A DNA stretch of 64,000 nt from Motilimonas eburnea (GTDB lineage Bacteria > Pseudomonadota > Gammaproteobacteria > Enterobacterales > CBDFNC01), in NCBI RefSeq assembly GCF_021295345.1, contig NZ_JAIMJB010000008.1, positions 62,001-126,000 on the forward strand, in the 5' to 3' direction. The notes beneath the pieces were generated by a model. It worked only from the letters and a program-made list of their open reading frames with translations. It was not told the DNA's origin and ran no database searches. The translations under genes were made by a program, and so were the position numbers. Shown one piece after another: positions 43,097-50,115 of this stretch (its first letter is position 1; each line of letters starts with the position of its first letter).

Positions 43097-43549
43097 ATGG
43101 CAAATACTTACTTTGAAGGCACAGGTAAATACCAAAGCAAATTTAATGAACTTCGTGAGCACATTGCGAGAGTTGGCAAATCGAATCTATCTAGCCATCG
43201 GTTGACATTATTTAGCCGAGCCTCTGATACCTATTGCTTGTATCACAATGGCGGGGATTTTATCCGTATTCCCTCTGTTATCCGCCTGCTCGACAAGATT
43301 AAGTTTAAGGATAATATGGATGGCATAAAAGCCGTTATCCAACTAAAGAAATACTCCCAGCCTCATTACGAAACCCTACCTTTCGGCCTAGAGCCGCATT
43401 TTGAGGCGCTATTAGACGCGATGTTGGAAGAATGGTTTTTTGTGACGCACACTCCACTAAGTCCCAATAACGCTCAACCAGTTACAAAGCAAGTCGACAC
43501 AATGATGTCGTGGCTACCCGTAAGCTCTCTTGCTCATTCAATTTTGTAA
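43097..43549 (+). CDS. Hypothetical protein, paralogue family A member 2
   Basis: This 150-residue protein is a relative of the genes at 39442 and 43562. It keeps GKYQSKF, a central YHNGGD, IKFKDNMDGIKAVIQLK, LPFGLEPHFEALLDAMLEEWFF and a last W-LPVSSLAHSIL. AAGGAGG precedes the ATG. It forms an operon with the next gene, which begins 12 bp after its stop. Confidence 0.65.
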   Translation: MANTYFEGTGKYQSKFNELREHIARVGKSNLSSHRLTLFSRASDTYCLYHNGGDFIRIPSVIRLLDKIKFKDNMDGIKAVIQLKKYSQPHYETLPFGLEPHFEALLDAMLEEWFFVTHTPLSPNNAQPVTKQVDTMMSWLPVSSLAHSIL

Positions 43550-43561
43550 CAGAGGTTGTCA

Positions 43562-43993
43562 ATGTCTGATCATACTGGATGGCATCACCAAGGCTACATC
43601 AATGGGGCAGGGAGGTATCAAGCCTGCTTTGAGGCAAATGTAGCCAATCTGTCTTCGATGGCCGCACTAAAAGATGAAAGCATCGGCATGCTTCATTACG
43701 CCTTTAACGCCTACACGGATTATTTCTCTGCTGGTGGCATTAACAGGCCAACACGACTGCGGCGAATGCTAGAGTCGGTAGAATTGAAAAGAGGCAGCAA
43801 TGGCTCTGCGGCGCTGCAACGCTTAAAAAATTACAACACCAAAACCAGAAAAGAGTTACCAATGGGACTTGAGGGTGTCTATGAGTGCATTATGGATGCC
43901 GTTTTAGAGCAATATTTTAATGCGGAGACCTTTGGTTTTGGCTCGGGTGATTGGAAACCGATATTCTCACTGCATGACAGTGTTCGTTGTTAA
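43562..43993 (+). CDS. Hypothetical protein, paralogue family A member 3
   Basis: This 143-residue protein is the third member of the family, with GAGRYQACF, AFNAYTDYFSAGG, VELKRGSNGSAALQRLK, LPMGLEGVYECIMDAVLEQYF and W-KPIFSLHDSV. It is closest by eye to the 39442 protein. The ATG at 43562 has AGAGG 6 bp upstream. It is followed 25 bp later by the GNAT gene. Confidence 0.65.
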   Translation: MSDHTGWHHQGYINGAGRYQACFEANVANLSSMAALKDESIGMLHYAFNAYTDYFSAGGINRPTRLRRMLESVELKRGSNGSAALQRLKNYNTKTRKELPMGLEGVYECIMDAVLEQYFNAETFGFGSGDWKPIFSLHDSVRC

Positions 43994-44018
43994 ATTTAAT
44001 TAACAGTAAGGGCGTTTT

Positions 44019-44384
44019 ATGGAAGCTGGTTACGAAGATATTTACTCGAACGATTCATACATTGATTCGGAGATTGATGGTAATAGGGCGCTGGTTCACA
44101 TGCTTTATGTGCCGCCTCACTTAAGAGGTCAAAAGCAAGGAACAACCGTATTCAAAGTCTTTCTATCTTCGCTGCCTGCTCACGTTGAGGTGGTGCGTTT
44201 AAAGGCCACTGCACTTGGCTCTGGCGATACCCTTCCTTTCTGGCTCGCTTTGGGCTTCACTCCTGCTTATGCTGGAGGCAACGAAGAAACACGCAATATC
44301 CTTCATTTGCCCGTAAATGGCCATTCATTGCCAGCCGTAGAAGAATTAGCCCTTGATGAAGAACGCCATTATATCTTTGATTGA
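44019..44384 (+). CDS. GNAT-like acetyltransferase
   Basis: This 121-residue protein contains LVHMLYVPPHLRGQKQGTTVF, which is the strand followed by the R-G-x-x-x-G acetyl-CoA loop (R/Q-x-x-G-x-G/A variant) of GNAT enzymes, then LKATALGSGDTLPFWLALGFTPAY, matching the terminal FW/Y-x-x-x-GF strand. The N-terminus is short, so it is a minimal GNAT. Substrate unknown. It is probably transcribed from the promoter at 43044. Confidence 0.65.
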   Translation: MEAGYEDIYSNDSYIDSEIDGNRALVHMLYVPPHLRGQKQGTTVFKVFLSSLPAHVEVVRLKATALGSGDTLPFWLALGFTPAYAGGNEETRNILHLPVNGHSLPAVEELALDEERHYIFD

Positions 44385-44403
44385 ACAATTCAATGATTAA
44401 GCG

Positions 44404-44432
44404 GTAGCGCCTATTTAATGAGGCGGTATTAT
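44404..44432 (+). promoter_or_regulatory. GTAGCG-class promoter without a following gene
   Basis: GTAGCGCC at 44404 and TATTAT at 44427-44432 with a 17-bp gap. The next clear signal is a terminator about 110 bp later. Confidence 0.65.
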
Positions 44433-44438
44433 TAACTC

Positions 44439-44560
44439 AATGGCTAAGGGGAGTCATTGGTCTTAAAGGGATGTTCACTCGTTGCTTAAAGCAATCGAAT
44501 AAAATGGATTGGGGTAAAATGAGGAAAAAGCTAAGAAGCCCGTGCAATGCGGGTTTTTTG
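44439..44560 (+). ncRNA. Candidate small RNA between a GTAGCG-class promoter and a terminator
   Basis: From the expected start near 44439 to the T-run at 44559 is about 120 nt with no gene that has a good SD. A 45-residue frame from 44472 crosses the terminator and could encode a peptide with one membrane segment, but its SD is poor. The terminator is CCCG-N7-CGGG followed by TTTTTT. Confidence 0.4.
44538..44559 (+). terminator. Rho-independent terminator of the candidate small RNA
   Basis: CCCG (44539-44542) and CGGG (44550-44553) pair around a 7-base loop; six T residues follow. Confidence 0.7.
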
Positions 44561-44684
44561 CTATTTGGAATTTGTATAATTGGGTTCTCGTTTAGTGTGC
44601 AGCTCTGACAAATTTGTGTGAACACATTTCAGGCTTTTGTTTCGGTATAGTCATTTTCAGTTAAACAACAACGGAGTTCCAACT

Positions 44685-44981
44685 ATGTTATTTGCTTTTG
44701 TTAGTCGCCACACACCTACACCTGAGCAGTTTCAATTAGCCCAAGCCAAAGGCATCACCTTAGAGCATGTTGGCGATATGGATGCGTTTACGGTGACTTC
44801 TGGCGATGTTTACGCCAAGGGTGCGTATGAAGGGGTTGTTTGCGTACATCCTGCCGCAGCAATGCGCTTGTGCCATACCTTCTTGATTGGTGTTTTTGAA
44901 AATGAAAACAGAGCGCCCGAAGGAGAACGTCCCAGTTTCTCAGCTAAAGCTTTGCATGTTTACGATTCGATCAGCAATTAA
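44685..44981 (+). CDS. Small hypothetical protein next to the CRISPR-like element
   Basis: This protein of 98 residues begins MLFAFVSRHTPTPEQFQLAQ and has a central DAFTVTSGDVYAKGAYEGVVCVHPAAA. The F-VSRH opening and the GD/V...A layout recall small CRISPR-associated or ring-nuclease-like proteins such as the Csx16 (VVA1548) type, but the resemblance is weak and by eye. CGGAG lies 9 bp before the ATG. TATAGT at 44646-44651 is a possible -10 for it. It ends 25 bp before the promoter of the repeat-spacer unit. Confidence 0.6.
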   Translation: MLFAFVSRHTPTPEQFQLAQAKGITLEHVGDMDAFTVTSGDVYAKGAYEGVVCVHPAAAMRLCHTFLIGVFENENRAPEGERPSFSAKALHVYDSISN

Positions 44982-45005
44982 CGAGCAGTCTAATCAGCTT
45001 GATTT

Positions 45006-45033
45006 TTGCAAGTTTTATAAACTTTGCTATAGT
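45006..45033 (+). promoter_or_regulatory. Sigma70-like promoter of the CRISPR-like RNA
   Basis: TTGCAA (45006-45011), a 16-bp gap, then TATAGT (45028-45033). Transcription would start near 45040, nine bases before the first repeat. Confidence 0.65.
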
Positions 45034-45048
45034 GAAAATGTATAGAGA

Positions 45049-45136
45049 TATTACTGCTGAATAAGTAGCTGACCATAGAACGACACGAACTGATGTTGAA
45101 ATCTCTCAGACTACTGCCGAATAGGTAGTTTAATCA
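45049..45136 (+). CRISPR. Orphan repeat-spacer-repeat unit of type I-F geometry
   Basis: Two 28-nt repeats (45049-45076 and 45109-45136) enclose a 32-nt spacer (45077-45108), a 60-bp period as in type I-F arrays. Each repeat has a 5-bp stem and the 5-nt loop GAATA: CTGCT/AGTAG in the first, CTGCC/GGTAG in the second. The two changed bases pair with each other (U-A becomes C-G). The core ACTGCCGA-TAGGTAG is close to repeats I recall from Vibrio I-F3 systems. The 5' handle of the crRNA would be CTGACCAT. It has its own promoter and terminator, and no cas gene is in the window. Confidence 0.65.
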
Positions 45137-45140
45137 GACA

Positions 45141-45166
45141 AAAAGCCCGCACTTAAGCGGGCTTTT
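45141..45166 (+). terminator. Strong, bidirectional terminator after the CRISPR-like unit
   Basis: AAAAGCCCGC and GCGGGCTTTT form a perfect 10-bp stem around a 6-base loop, with A and T runs on the two sides. It serves the plus-strand RNA and the small minus-strand gene that ends at 45168. Confidence 0.9.
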
Positions 45167-45167
45167 G

Positions 45168-45290
45168 TTATTTAGAAGCTTTGATAATTCCAAGCAGTCG
45201 ATCAAAGTCTTGCTTGGACATAGCAGGTAGTTTCACAGCTTGATGGTTGGCAATGGCTGCGGCTATTGTTAAAATCTGGGCTACTGACAT
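45168..45290 (-). CDS. 40-residue hypothetical protein
   Basis: This is a short gene starting at an ATG with AGAGGAT upstream, encoding MSVAQILTIAAAIANHQAV and then a basic helix SKQDFDRLLGIIKASK. Its stop lies at the edge of the bidirectional terminator, which supports the reading direction. The family is unknown. Confidence 0.5.
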   Translation of the reverse strand: MSVAQILTIAAAIANHQAVKLPAMSKQDFDRLLGIIKASK

Positions 45291-45389
45291 TTGTTGATCC
45301 TCTTCAATGTTGGTGTTGAAAGGGTAGGGGCCTGTGAGTTTGGCGACTGGAGGCACTTACCCTTTTGCTTTTCTTAGCTACTTTTTTGC

Positions 45390-45473
45390 CTGAAATTCTT
45401 GGCGATTTCAGTCTGAAATTATTTTCACATTTATAATAATTACAAACACTTAACCCATGAAATCGCTTGGCGA
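45390..45473. promoter_or_regulatory. P1-like parS cluster downstream of parB
   Basis: Box A-like CTGAAAT (45390-45396), box B-like TGGCGA (45400-45405), ATTTCAG (45405-45411), CTGAAAT (45413-45419), TGAAAT (45458-45463) and a second TGGCGA (45468-45473). In P1, parS is built from ATTTCA-type A boxes and TCGCCA B boxes directly downstream of parB. The resemblance is from memory. Confidence 0.6.
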
Positions 45474-45476
45474 AAA

Positions 45477-46433
45477 TTACGCGTTTTTCGCGATAATTTC
45501 GCTGATAGCTAACTCGATTTCTTGCAGTGTTTCTTTGTCTAAACGGTTAAATTCAAAGCTGGTGAAGCGTCCTTTCACTTTCTTACGAGCAAACTGATCT
45601 TTATTTTTGAATTGCGCAAGTTCAGTCACCTTAGTTTTTATTGCCTTGGGCTTATCCAACAACAATTTACTGTGCTTGCCATAAAGCTTAATTAACTCGT
45701 CTTTTGCCTCGTCATTGGTTAGCTCATCGCTGAAGCTGTCCTTATCAACCATGACATGAGTTATCAGGTCGTCCAAGGTCACCCCTTTGGCCTGTAGTGC
45801 TTCTTGGATAGAGAGCAATTGTTTGTACTCATTATGTGACAACAAAGAGTAGTCCGGGAACACGCTGAGCATTTCCGATGGCACGCTGGCCGCTTGCAGT
45901 GCACGGGTCACTTTAGCCGCAGACAAACCGCGCTCTTGCGCGATTTCCTTTTGATTAAGGCCACTGTCTTTTAATGACATTAACTCTAACCCGAGTTCAC
46001 GCAGGTTATGCTCTTTGGCTGTTTGGATGTCACGGGCAAGCTGCTTAGCATCATCAGCAGAGATTTCTTCGTCAGCAACGAGGTAATCAAGCCCAACATG
46101 CTCAAGGATGGCTGCTTTTCTACGACGAGAGCCATCAAGGGTGTTGACTTTGCCATTGCTGGCCACAAAACCAATAGCCGGGAAGAATTGTTGTACTTTG
46201 ATAGTACGGCGAATGTCGAGCAATGACTCTGGTGTTAAGCCTGCTTGGTCACGGCCATTGGTTGAGGTTTCAACAAACGTCGAATCTTCCAGTTTATCCG
46301 CTTCAATATGCTGCTTTTTGAATGTGACTTTACGGCCTGATTTCAGGGTAAAGGTCACACCTTGTTCTGCAGTAGGGTCGCTAAATGTGGTCTTACCCAA
46401 GGTACGGCCAATTGTTGCTCTTTTTGCGGTCAT
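45477..46433 (-). CDS. parB: ParB partition protein (type Ia partner)
   Basis: This 318-residue protein has an N-terminal region with RRTIKVQQFFPAIGF, a ParB-type DGSRRRKAAILEHVG box (~105-120), and a central HTH (LNQKEIAQERGLSAAKVTRALQAA, ~170-195) like P1/F ParB. The C-terminal part is Lys-rich and probably dimerises. It is read 2 bp after parA, in the usual par order. The parS-like boxes lie just beyond its stop. It should bind parS and load on the nucleoid with ParA. Confidence 0.85.
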   Translation of the reverse strand: MTAKRATIGRTLGKTTFSDPTAEQGVTFTLKSGRKVTFKKQHIEADKLEDSTFVETSTNGRDQAGLTPESLLDIRRTIKVQQFFPAIGFVASNGKVNTLDGSRRRKAAILEHVGLDYLVADEEISADDAKQLARDIQTAKEHNLRELGLELMSLKDSGLNQKEIAQERGLSAAKVTRALQAASVPSEMLSVFPDYSLLSHNEYKQLLSIQEALQAKGVTLDDLITHVMVDKDSFSDELTNDEAKDELIKLYGKHSKLLLDKPKAIKTKVTELAQFKNKDQFARKKVKGRFTSFEFNRLDKETLQEIELAISEIIAKNA

Positions 46434-46435
46434 AA

Positions 46436-47635
46436 TTAGTTAGCTCTTATAAATTCAATTCGATCAAATACTGCTTTCGCAAAATCTTCTGCCGCTGCCT
46501 TGGCCTTTTTCAATGCCTCCGCACTACCAACATAGGTCGCTGGATTGGCCGAGATCACGGTATCAAAGGACTCACCACAGCGCTCAAAACCATCTAGCCG
46601 CGGCAGTGACACGTCAAGCATATCGCCACCAAAGATTTCTTTTGCCAAAGAATGACAAAGCTTATGGTCAGCTTTATTGGCAAGTTTGCTCATAAATCCA
46701 ATACAAGCCTGCACTTTTACCTCACTGCCATCTTGCTCCAGAATTTCAATTAGCTCTGGTAATCGAGTGAGGTACTTCAATGTTGAGTGAAAATCGACCT
46801 GTGCTGGTGGAATAGGGGTGAAAATAATATCGGACGCCGCAAACGCGTTGTTTAAGAAGGCGTCTAAGTGTGGGCCACTGTCAATAAAGATGAAGTCATA
46901 GTCTGACGCTATCTTGTCGATGACATTTTGCTTTAACACCATATGAATATTTTGACCGGGTAAGTGTTCAGCACATAGCTGCTCCCAGTTTGACGCTAAA
47001 AAGGCATCATCAATGGATGCAGGCATGATATCGACACCATCAATCGCTGACTTGACGATAAATTCTTCCAGTAGCTCTTCTCGCGTGACGTTCTGCAGCA
47101 TGGCTTGGGCGCCAGTAGCTTCAACACTGCCATAGCTCTTGGTGTGATTCAAAAACATGGTACCAGATGCTTGCGGGTCTAAGTCTATGACCAAGATACG
47201 AAGATCTTCTTTAAGTAGGTTAGGGTGCGCTCGTAGTCCGTGCGCGGTGGTTACCGTGGCCACAGTTTTCGCAACACCGCCTTTCAAGTTACCCATAAAG
47301 ATAACAAACGCCTCATTAAAGCGATCACGGTACTTAGGTACCTGACGGTGAGCATAAATATCTATGATGTTTTGCAAGCTTAAAGCGTACTTTTCTGCTG
47401 TGCCGGCCGCTTTCTTCTCAAATACATAGCCTTCTTGCTCCATTTCAGCAACGGTTTTATCAACCAGCGCTTTAGTGAGGTTAGGAAGCTTAGTTAATGC
47501 AGCTTTTGAGTAGGTTTGATGATAGCCGTTTTCATCCAACTCGTCTTTTTGGGCATTGATTTGTTCGGATAGCGAGCTCAGCATTGATGTTGAGCGTGCC
47601 GCTAGGCGATGAAATTGTTGCTTACTCACGTCCAT
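46436..47635 (-). CDS. parA: ParA partition ATPase (type Ia)
   Basis: This 399-residue protein has an N-terminal HTH-containing extension (~1-105), typical of type Ia ParA that also represses its own promoter, and the deviant Walker A motif KGGVAKT (~117-124). The Walker B-like region is LRILVIDLDPQASGTMF, and later YDFIFIDSGPHLDAFLNNA. It drives plasmid positioning with ParB. A 10-bp inverted repeat upstream at 47652-47688 is a fitting operator. Confidence 0.9.
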   Translation of the reverse strand: MDVSKQQFHRLAARSTSMLSSLSEQINAQKDELDENGYHQTYSKAALTKLPNLTKALVDKTVAEMEQEGYVFEKKAAGTAEKYALSLQNIIDIYAHRQVPKYRDRFNEAFVIFMGNLKGGVAKTVATVTTAHGLRAHPNLLKEDLRILVIDLDPQASGTMFLNHTKSYGSVEATGAQAMLQNVTREELLEEFIVKSAIDGVDIMPASIDDAFLASNWEQLCAEHLPGQNIHMVLKQNVIDKIASDYDFIFIDSGPHLDAFLNNAFAASDIIFTPIPPAQVDFHSTLKYLTRLPELIEILEQDGSEVKVQACIGFMSKLANKADHKLCHSLAKEIFGGDMLDVSLPRLDGFERCGESFDTVISANPATYVGSAEALKKAKAAAEDFAKAVFDRIEFIRAN

Positions 47636-47651
47636 CTGTTCACCTTAAAAT

Positions 47652-47688
47652 ATGCAGCATTTATTGCGTTATGTGGATAATGCTGCAT
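47652..47688 (-). promoter_or_regulatory. Probable ParA operator (inverted repeat)
   Basis: ATGCAGCATT (47652-47661) and AATGCTGCAT (47679-47688) are perfect 10-bp inverted repeats with a 17-bp gap, 17 bp upstream of the parA start codon. It is the natural target for ParA autorepression. Confidence 0.7.
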
Positions 47689-47846
47689 TTTTCAGGATAT
47701 GTAAATTTATTTTTTTATTTTTGTCTAAGAAGGACATTTTGCATTTACGCTGGTTTTTTATACAAAACCAGCTCATGAAGCGAGCAACGCAAGTTAGTCG
47801 ATAAAAAAGGGAGCTTGACGCCCCCCTATTTAATAATGTTCACCGG

Positions 47847-49856
47847 TTAAACCAAGTTAATGATGTACTCTTTTAGAGTATCGGTATCATCTGCATCAAT
47901 ACATGCAAGGGCTCTTGCTCGCAACTGAAAACGCTGGATAAGTGTCGACAAGTCGATCTCCAACTTTTTACCTTGGTCCAGTTCAGTTAAAAGAGAATCT
48001 AACTGTTTTGGGGTTAAAGGCAGTTTCCGATCTAATAGAAATAGATTAAGCGCTTTAAAGGCCGGCTCGATACGCTTCGTAACGGCACTAATATCATTAC
48101 CTGTCAGCTTGGCCACGTCCTCGATGGCGCCATCATACTCATTCTTCGACATGTAACGATGAAAGATGTATTTGGAATGACTCGCTTCTACGGTTAGGGT
48201 GTATTTACGTTTTCTAAGTACAAACGGCTTGGCTTCAAGCTGAAGCGCTTTTAGCATTGGCTGGTCCGGAGTTGTTTGAACGTAGTTGTCATCTTCTAAT
48301 CTGGATGCAACCAAGGGTAAATTAGAGAATTTAACCGCCGATTTTGTACCTCTACCCAACGCTTCTAGTTTTGAAAGATCTATTTCACCATCGCTCAGCA
48401 ATGTATGGCGGATTTTCTCAGGCTGTGAAAGTGCCAATATGTCTGCACTGTCCGCTTCGATTGTAACCTGAAAGATGGGTTTTTTACTGGTAAATTTGTC
48501 TCCGATCACCGTAAATTTACAACCGCCAACAGAGCCTGTGGCTTTTACAGAAACTAATTTCGATCTAACACTTTTACCAGCCCTTATTTCTATCGCAGTG
48601 TCAGCAAAAGCTTTCTTAAAGTCTTTCCACAACATTTTTACTGCTGGGCCCCGGTTTGGATCAGTGTAGTTGATTAATGACGCTAGCTTATCGAGGTCAT
48701 ACACAACCTTTGGCCTTTTGCTAAGAACTATCCGGGTTTGGACATAAAGCATAAACACGGTGAATGGCTGCTGTATTACTTCGACAGGGAATATGAATAG
48801 GGATTTTGTGGTAAACATCTGCCTTAGTACATTCGTATCCCATTTTATAAAGTAGCGATAGGGCAGGGGAGCCGCTATGTTAGCCTTCGTTTTTCTAACC
48901 CTGGCATCCGACTCTACGATCTGAAATAACCGCTTACCACGTTTGTTCTGGTGAACAAACTCGTCATCTTCCGCTGTCAGCTCGAGTGAAAACTTGTTGT
49001 TTTCAACTTGATGAAGCTTGTCATGCACATACTTACGGTTTGGCTCATTCTTACTAAGCCTTAACCATGTCATTAGGTCGTCGCGTGCAATAGGCGTGAT
49101 GTTTTTAATCGAACTTTGACCATTCTTTGAATACAGATCGCCATGGGCAAGGTGGTATGTGATGGTTAAGTTGAGTAAAGCGTAGATAAAGCGAGTATCG
49201 GATACCTCTAAACAACTTAAATCTGATTCCAGTTTAGCTCTGGCCACTAAACGTTTACCGTCTTTGTCTATGGTCTGCAATTGTCTTTCCAGTGAACGTG
49301 TATTTTCACCATCAGCACCTAAGAAGTTTGAAAAAGAGAGTTGTCCAGAAGATCCGAGAAAGGCGTCAAGGATCTTACGTTCCTCAAAAGCATGAAAGTC
49401 ATCGCTTTGCACATCAACGTTATGGCTATATCGCTTCGCTAACGCCATTTCCTGACGATATTGCTCACTTTGGTTAGATGATGTTTCTTGAATCACAACT
49501 GCCGTAACAGGTGCTTTAGAGAGCTTGTTAAACTGGTATGCAAACAAGTTACTTCGGTTAGAGTGGTGTTTGAAGCGCTCTATTTTGCTTAACACCCCTT
49601 TTTCAATGAAGGCCTGCAGTAATCGTGTGGTAGTCGGTAAGCTGAGCCCCAGCAATTTAGACATATCAGATTTTGATATGACCCTATCATCTACTTGCTT
49701 GGCATGATGAAGTAAGATCTCAAGGCGGCTTTTCTGTAAATCTGTCAACGAAGCCAGATCAAGATCGCTCATACTCTCGATGTTAAAATAGATAAGTGAC
49801 CCTAAACGCCAATTTCGATCTGTTTCTACAAAACCATTTTCATCATGAATAAGCAT
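47847..49856 (-). CDS. RctB-like replication initiator
   Basis: This 669-residue protein aligns by eye, from memory, with RctB, the Vibrio chromosome-II initiator of about 658 residues. Matching points are FIYALLNLTITYHLAHGDLY (RctB: LFALFTLTVQYHDHHQDDYH), FIKWDTNVLRQMFTTKSLFIFP followed by VEVIQQPFTVFMLYVQTR (RctB: FLFPPEILKQHTLVFQLYSYFRS), and a late RYMSKNEYDGAIEDVAKLTG. A winged-helix region lies near the N-terminus (SKSDMSKLLGLSLPTTTRLL). It stands next to GATC-bearing iterons and beside parAB, as at chromosome-II origins. Some large marine plasmids carry such proteins. Confidence 0.75.
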   Translation of the reverse strand: MLIHDENGFVETDRNWRLGSLIYFNIESMSDLDLASLTDLQKSRLEILLHHAKQVDDRVISKSDMSKLLGLSLPTTTRLLQAFIEKGVLSKIERFKHHSNRSNLFAYQFNKLSKAPVTAVVIQETSSNQSEQYRQEMALAKRYSHNVDVQSDDFHAFEERKILDAFLGSSGQLSFSNFLGADGENTRSLERQLQTIDKDGKRLVARAKLESDLSCLEVSDTRFIYALLNLTITYHLAHGDLYSKNGQSSIKNITPIARDDLMTWLRLSKNEPNRKYVHDKLHQVENNKFSLELTAEDDEFVHQNKRGKRLFQIVESDARVRKTKANIAAPLPYRYFIKWDTNVLRQMFTTKSLFIFPVEVIQQPFTVFMLYVQTRIVLSKRPKVVYDLDKLASLINYTDPNRGPAVKMLWKDFKKAFADTAIEIRAGKSVRSKLVSVKATGSVGGCKFTVIGDKFTSKKPIFQVTIEADSADILALSQPEKIRHTLLSDGEIDLSKLEALGRGTKSAVKFSNLPLVASRLEDDNYVQTTPDQPMLKALQLEAKPFVLRKRKYTLTVEASHSKYIFHRYMSKNEYDGAIEDVAKLTGNDISAVTKRIEPAFKALNLFLLDRKLPLTPKQLDSLLTELDQGKKLEIDLSTLIQRFQLRARALACIDADDTDTLKEYIINLV

Positions 49857-49960
49857 TTATTGTTTCCTTTAACTAATATCTTATCTCTCTTAACTAAAGA
49901 TCTTTTATCTTAGAGATAATTTAGTCCTTATTTTTCAGTCGCTTGATTAGAAAAAGGCGA
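49857..49960 (-). promoter_or_regulatory. rep upstream region with inverted repeats
   Basis: TTATCTC and GAGATAA repeats surround AAAGATCTTTTATC between the rep start and the iterons. An autoregulatory operator is likely here, but no promoter elements stand out on the minus strand. Confidence 0.4.
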
Positions 49961-50115
49961 CACGATCATTCAAAGAGAGCAACGCGATCAATCAACTAAC
50001 TAAACACGATCAATCGTATAAGCCTACACGATCAATCAAATAACTCAACACGATCATTCAAACAACCCAACGCGATCATTCGTCAATATAACAGCCTAAT
50101 AACAGGTTATCCACA
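49961..50115. other. oriV: Origin of replication: six 22-bp iterons and a DnaA box
   Basis: The core CGATCA occurs at 49963, 49985, 50007, 50029, 50051 and 50073, exactly 22 bp apart, in units like AACACGATCAATCAA. Each carries a GATC Dam site. A perfect DnaA box, TTATCCACA, lies at 50107-50115. The array is just upstream of the RctB-like gene. Vibrio ori2 also has six GATC-containing 12-mers about two helical turns apart plus a DnaA box. Confidence 0.85.

Noticed and set aside
39381-44432. Integron-like cassette array
   Set aside because: Genes are all in one direction with a repeated intergenic motif, but no integrase, attI or attC-like R'/R'' boxes are seen. The repeat is a promoter, not a recombination site.
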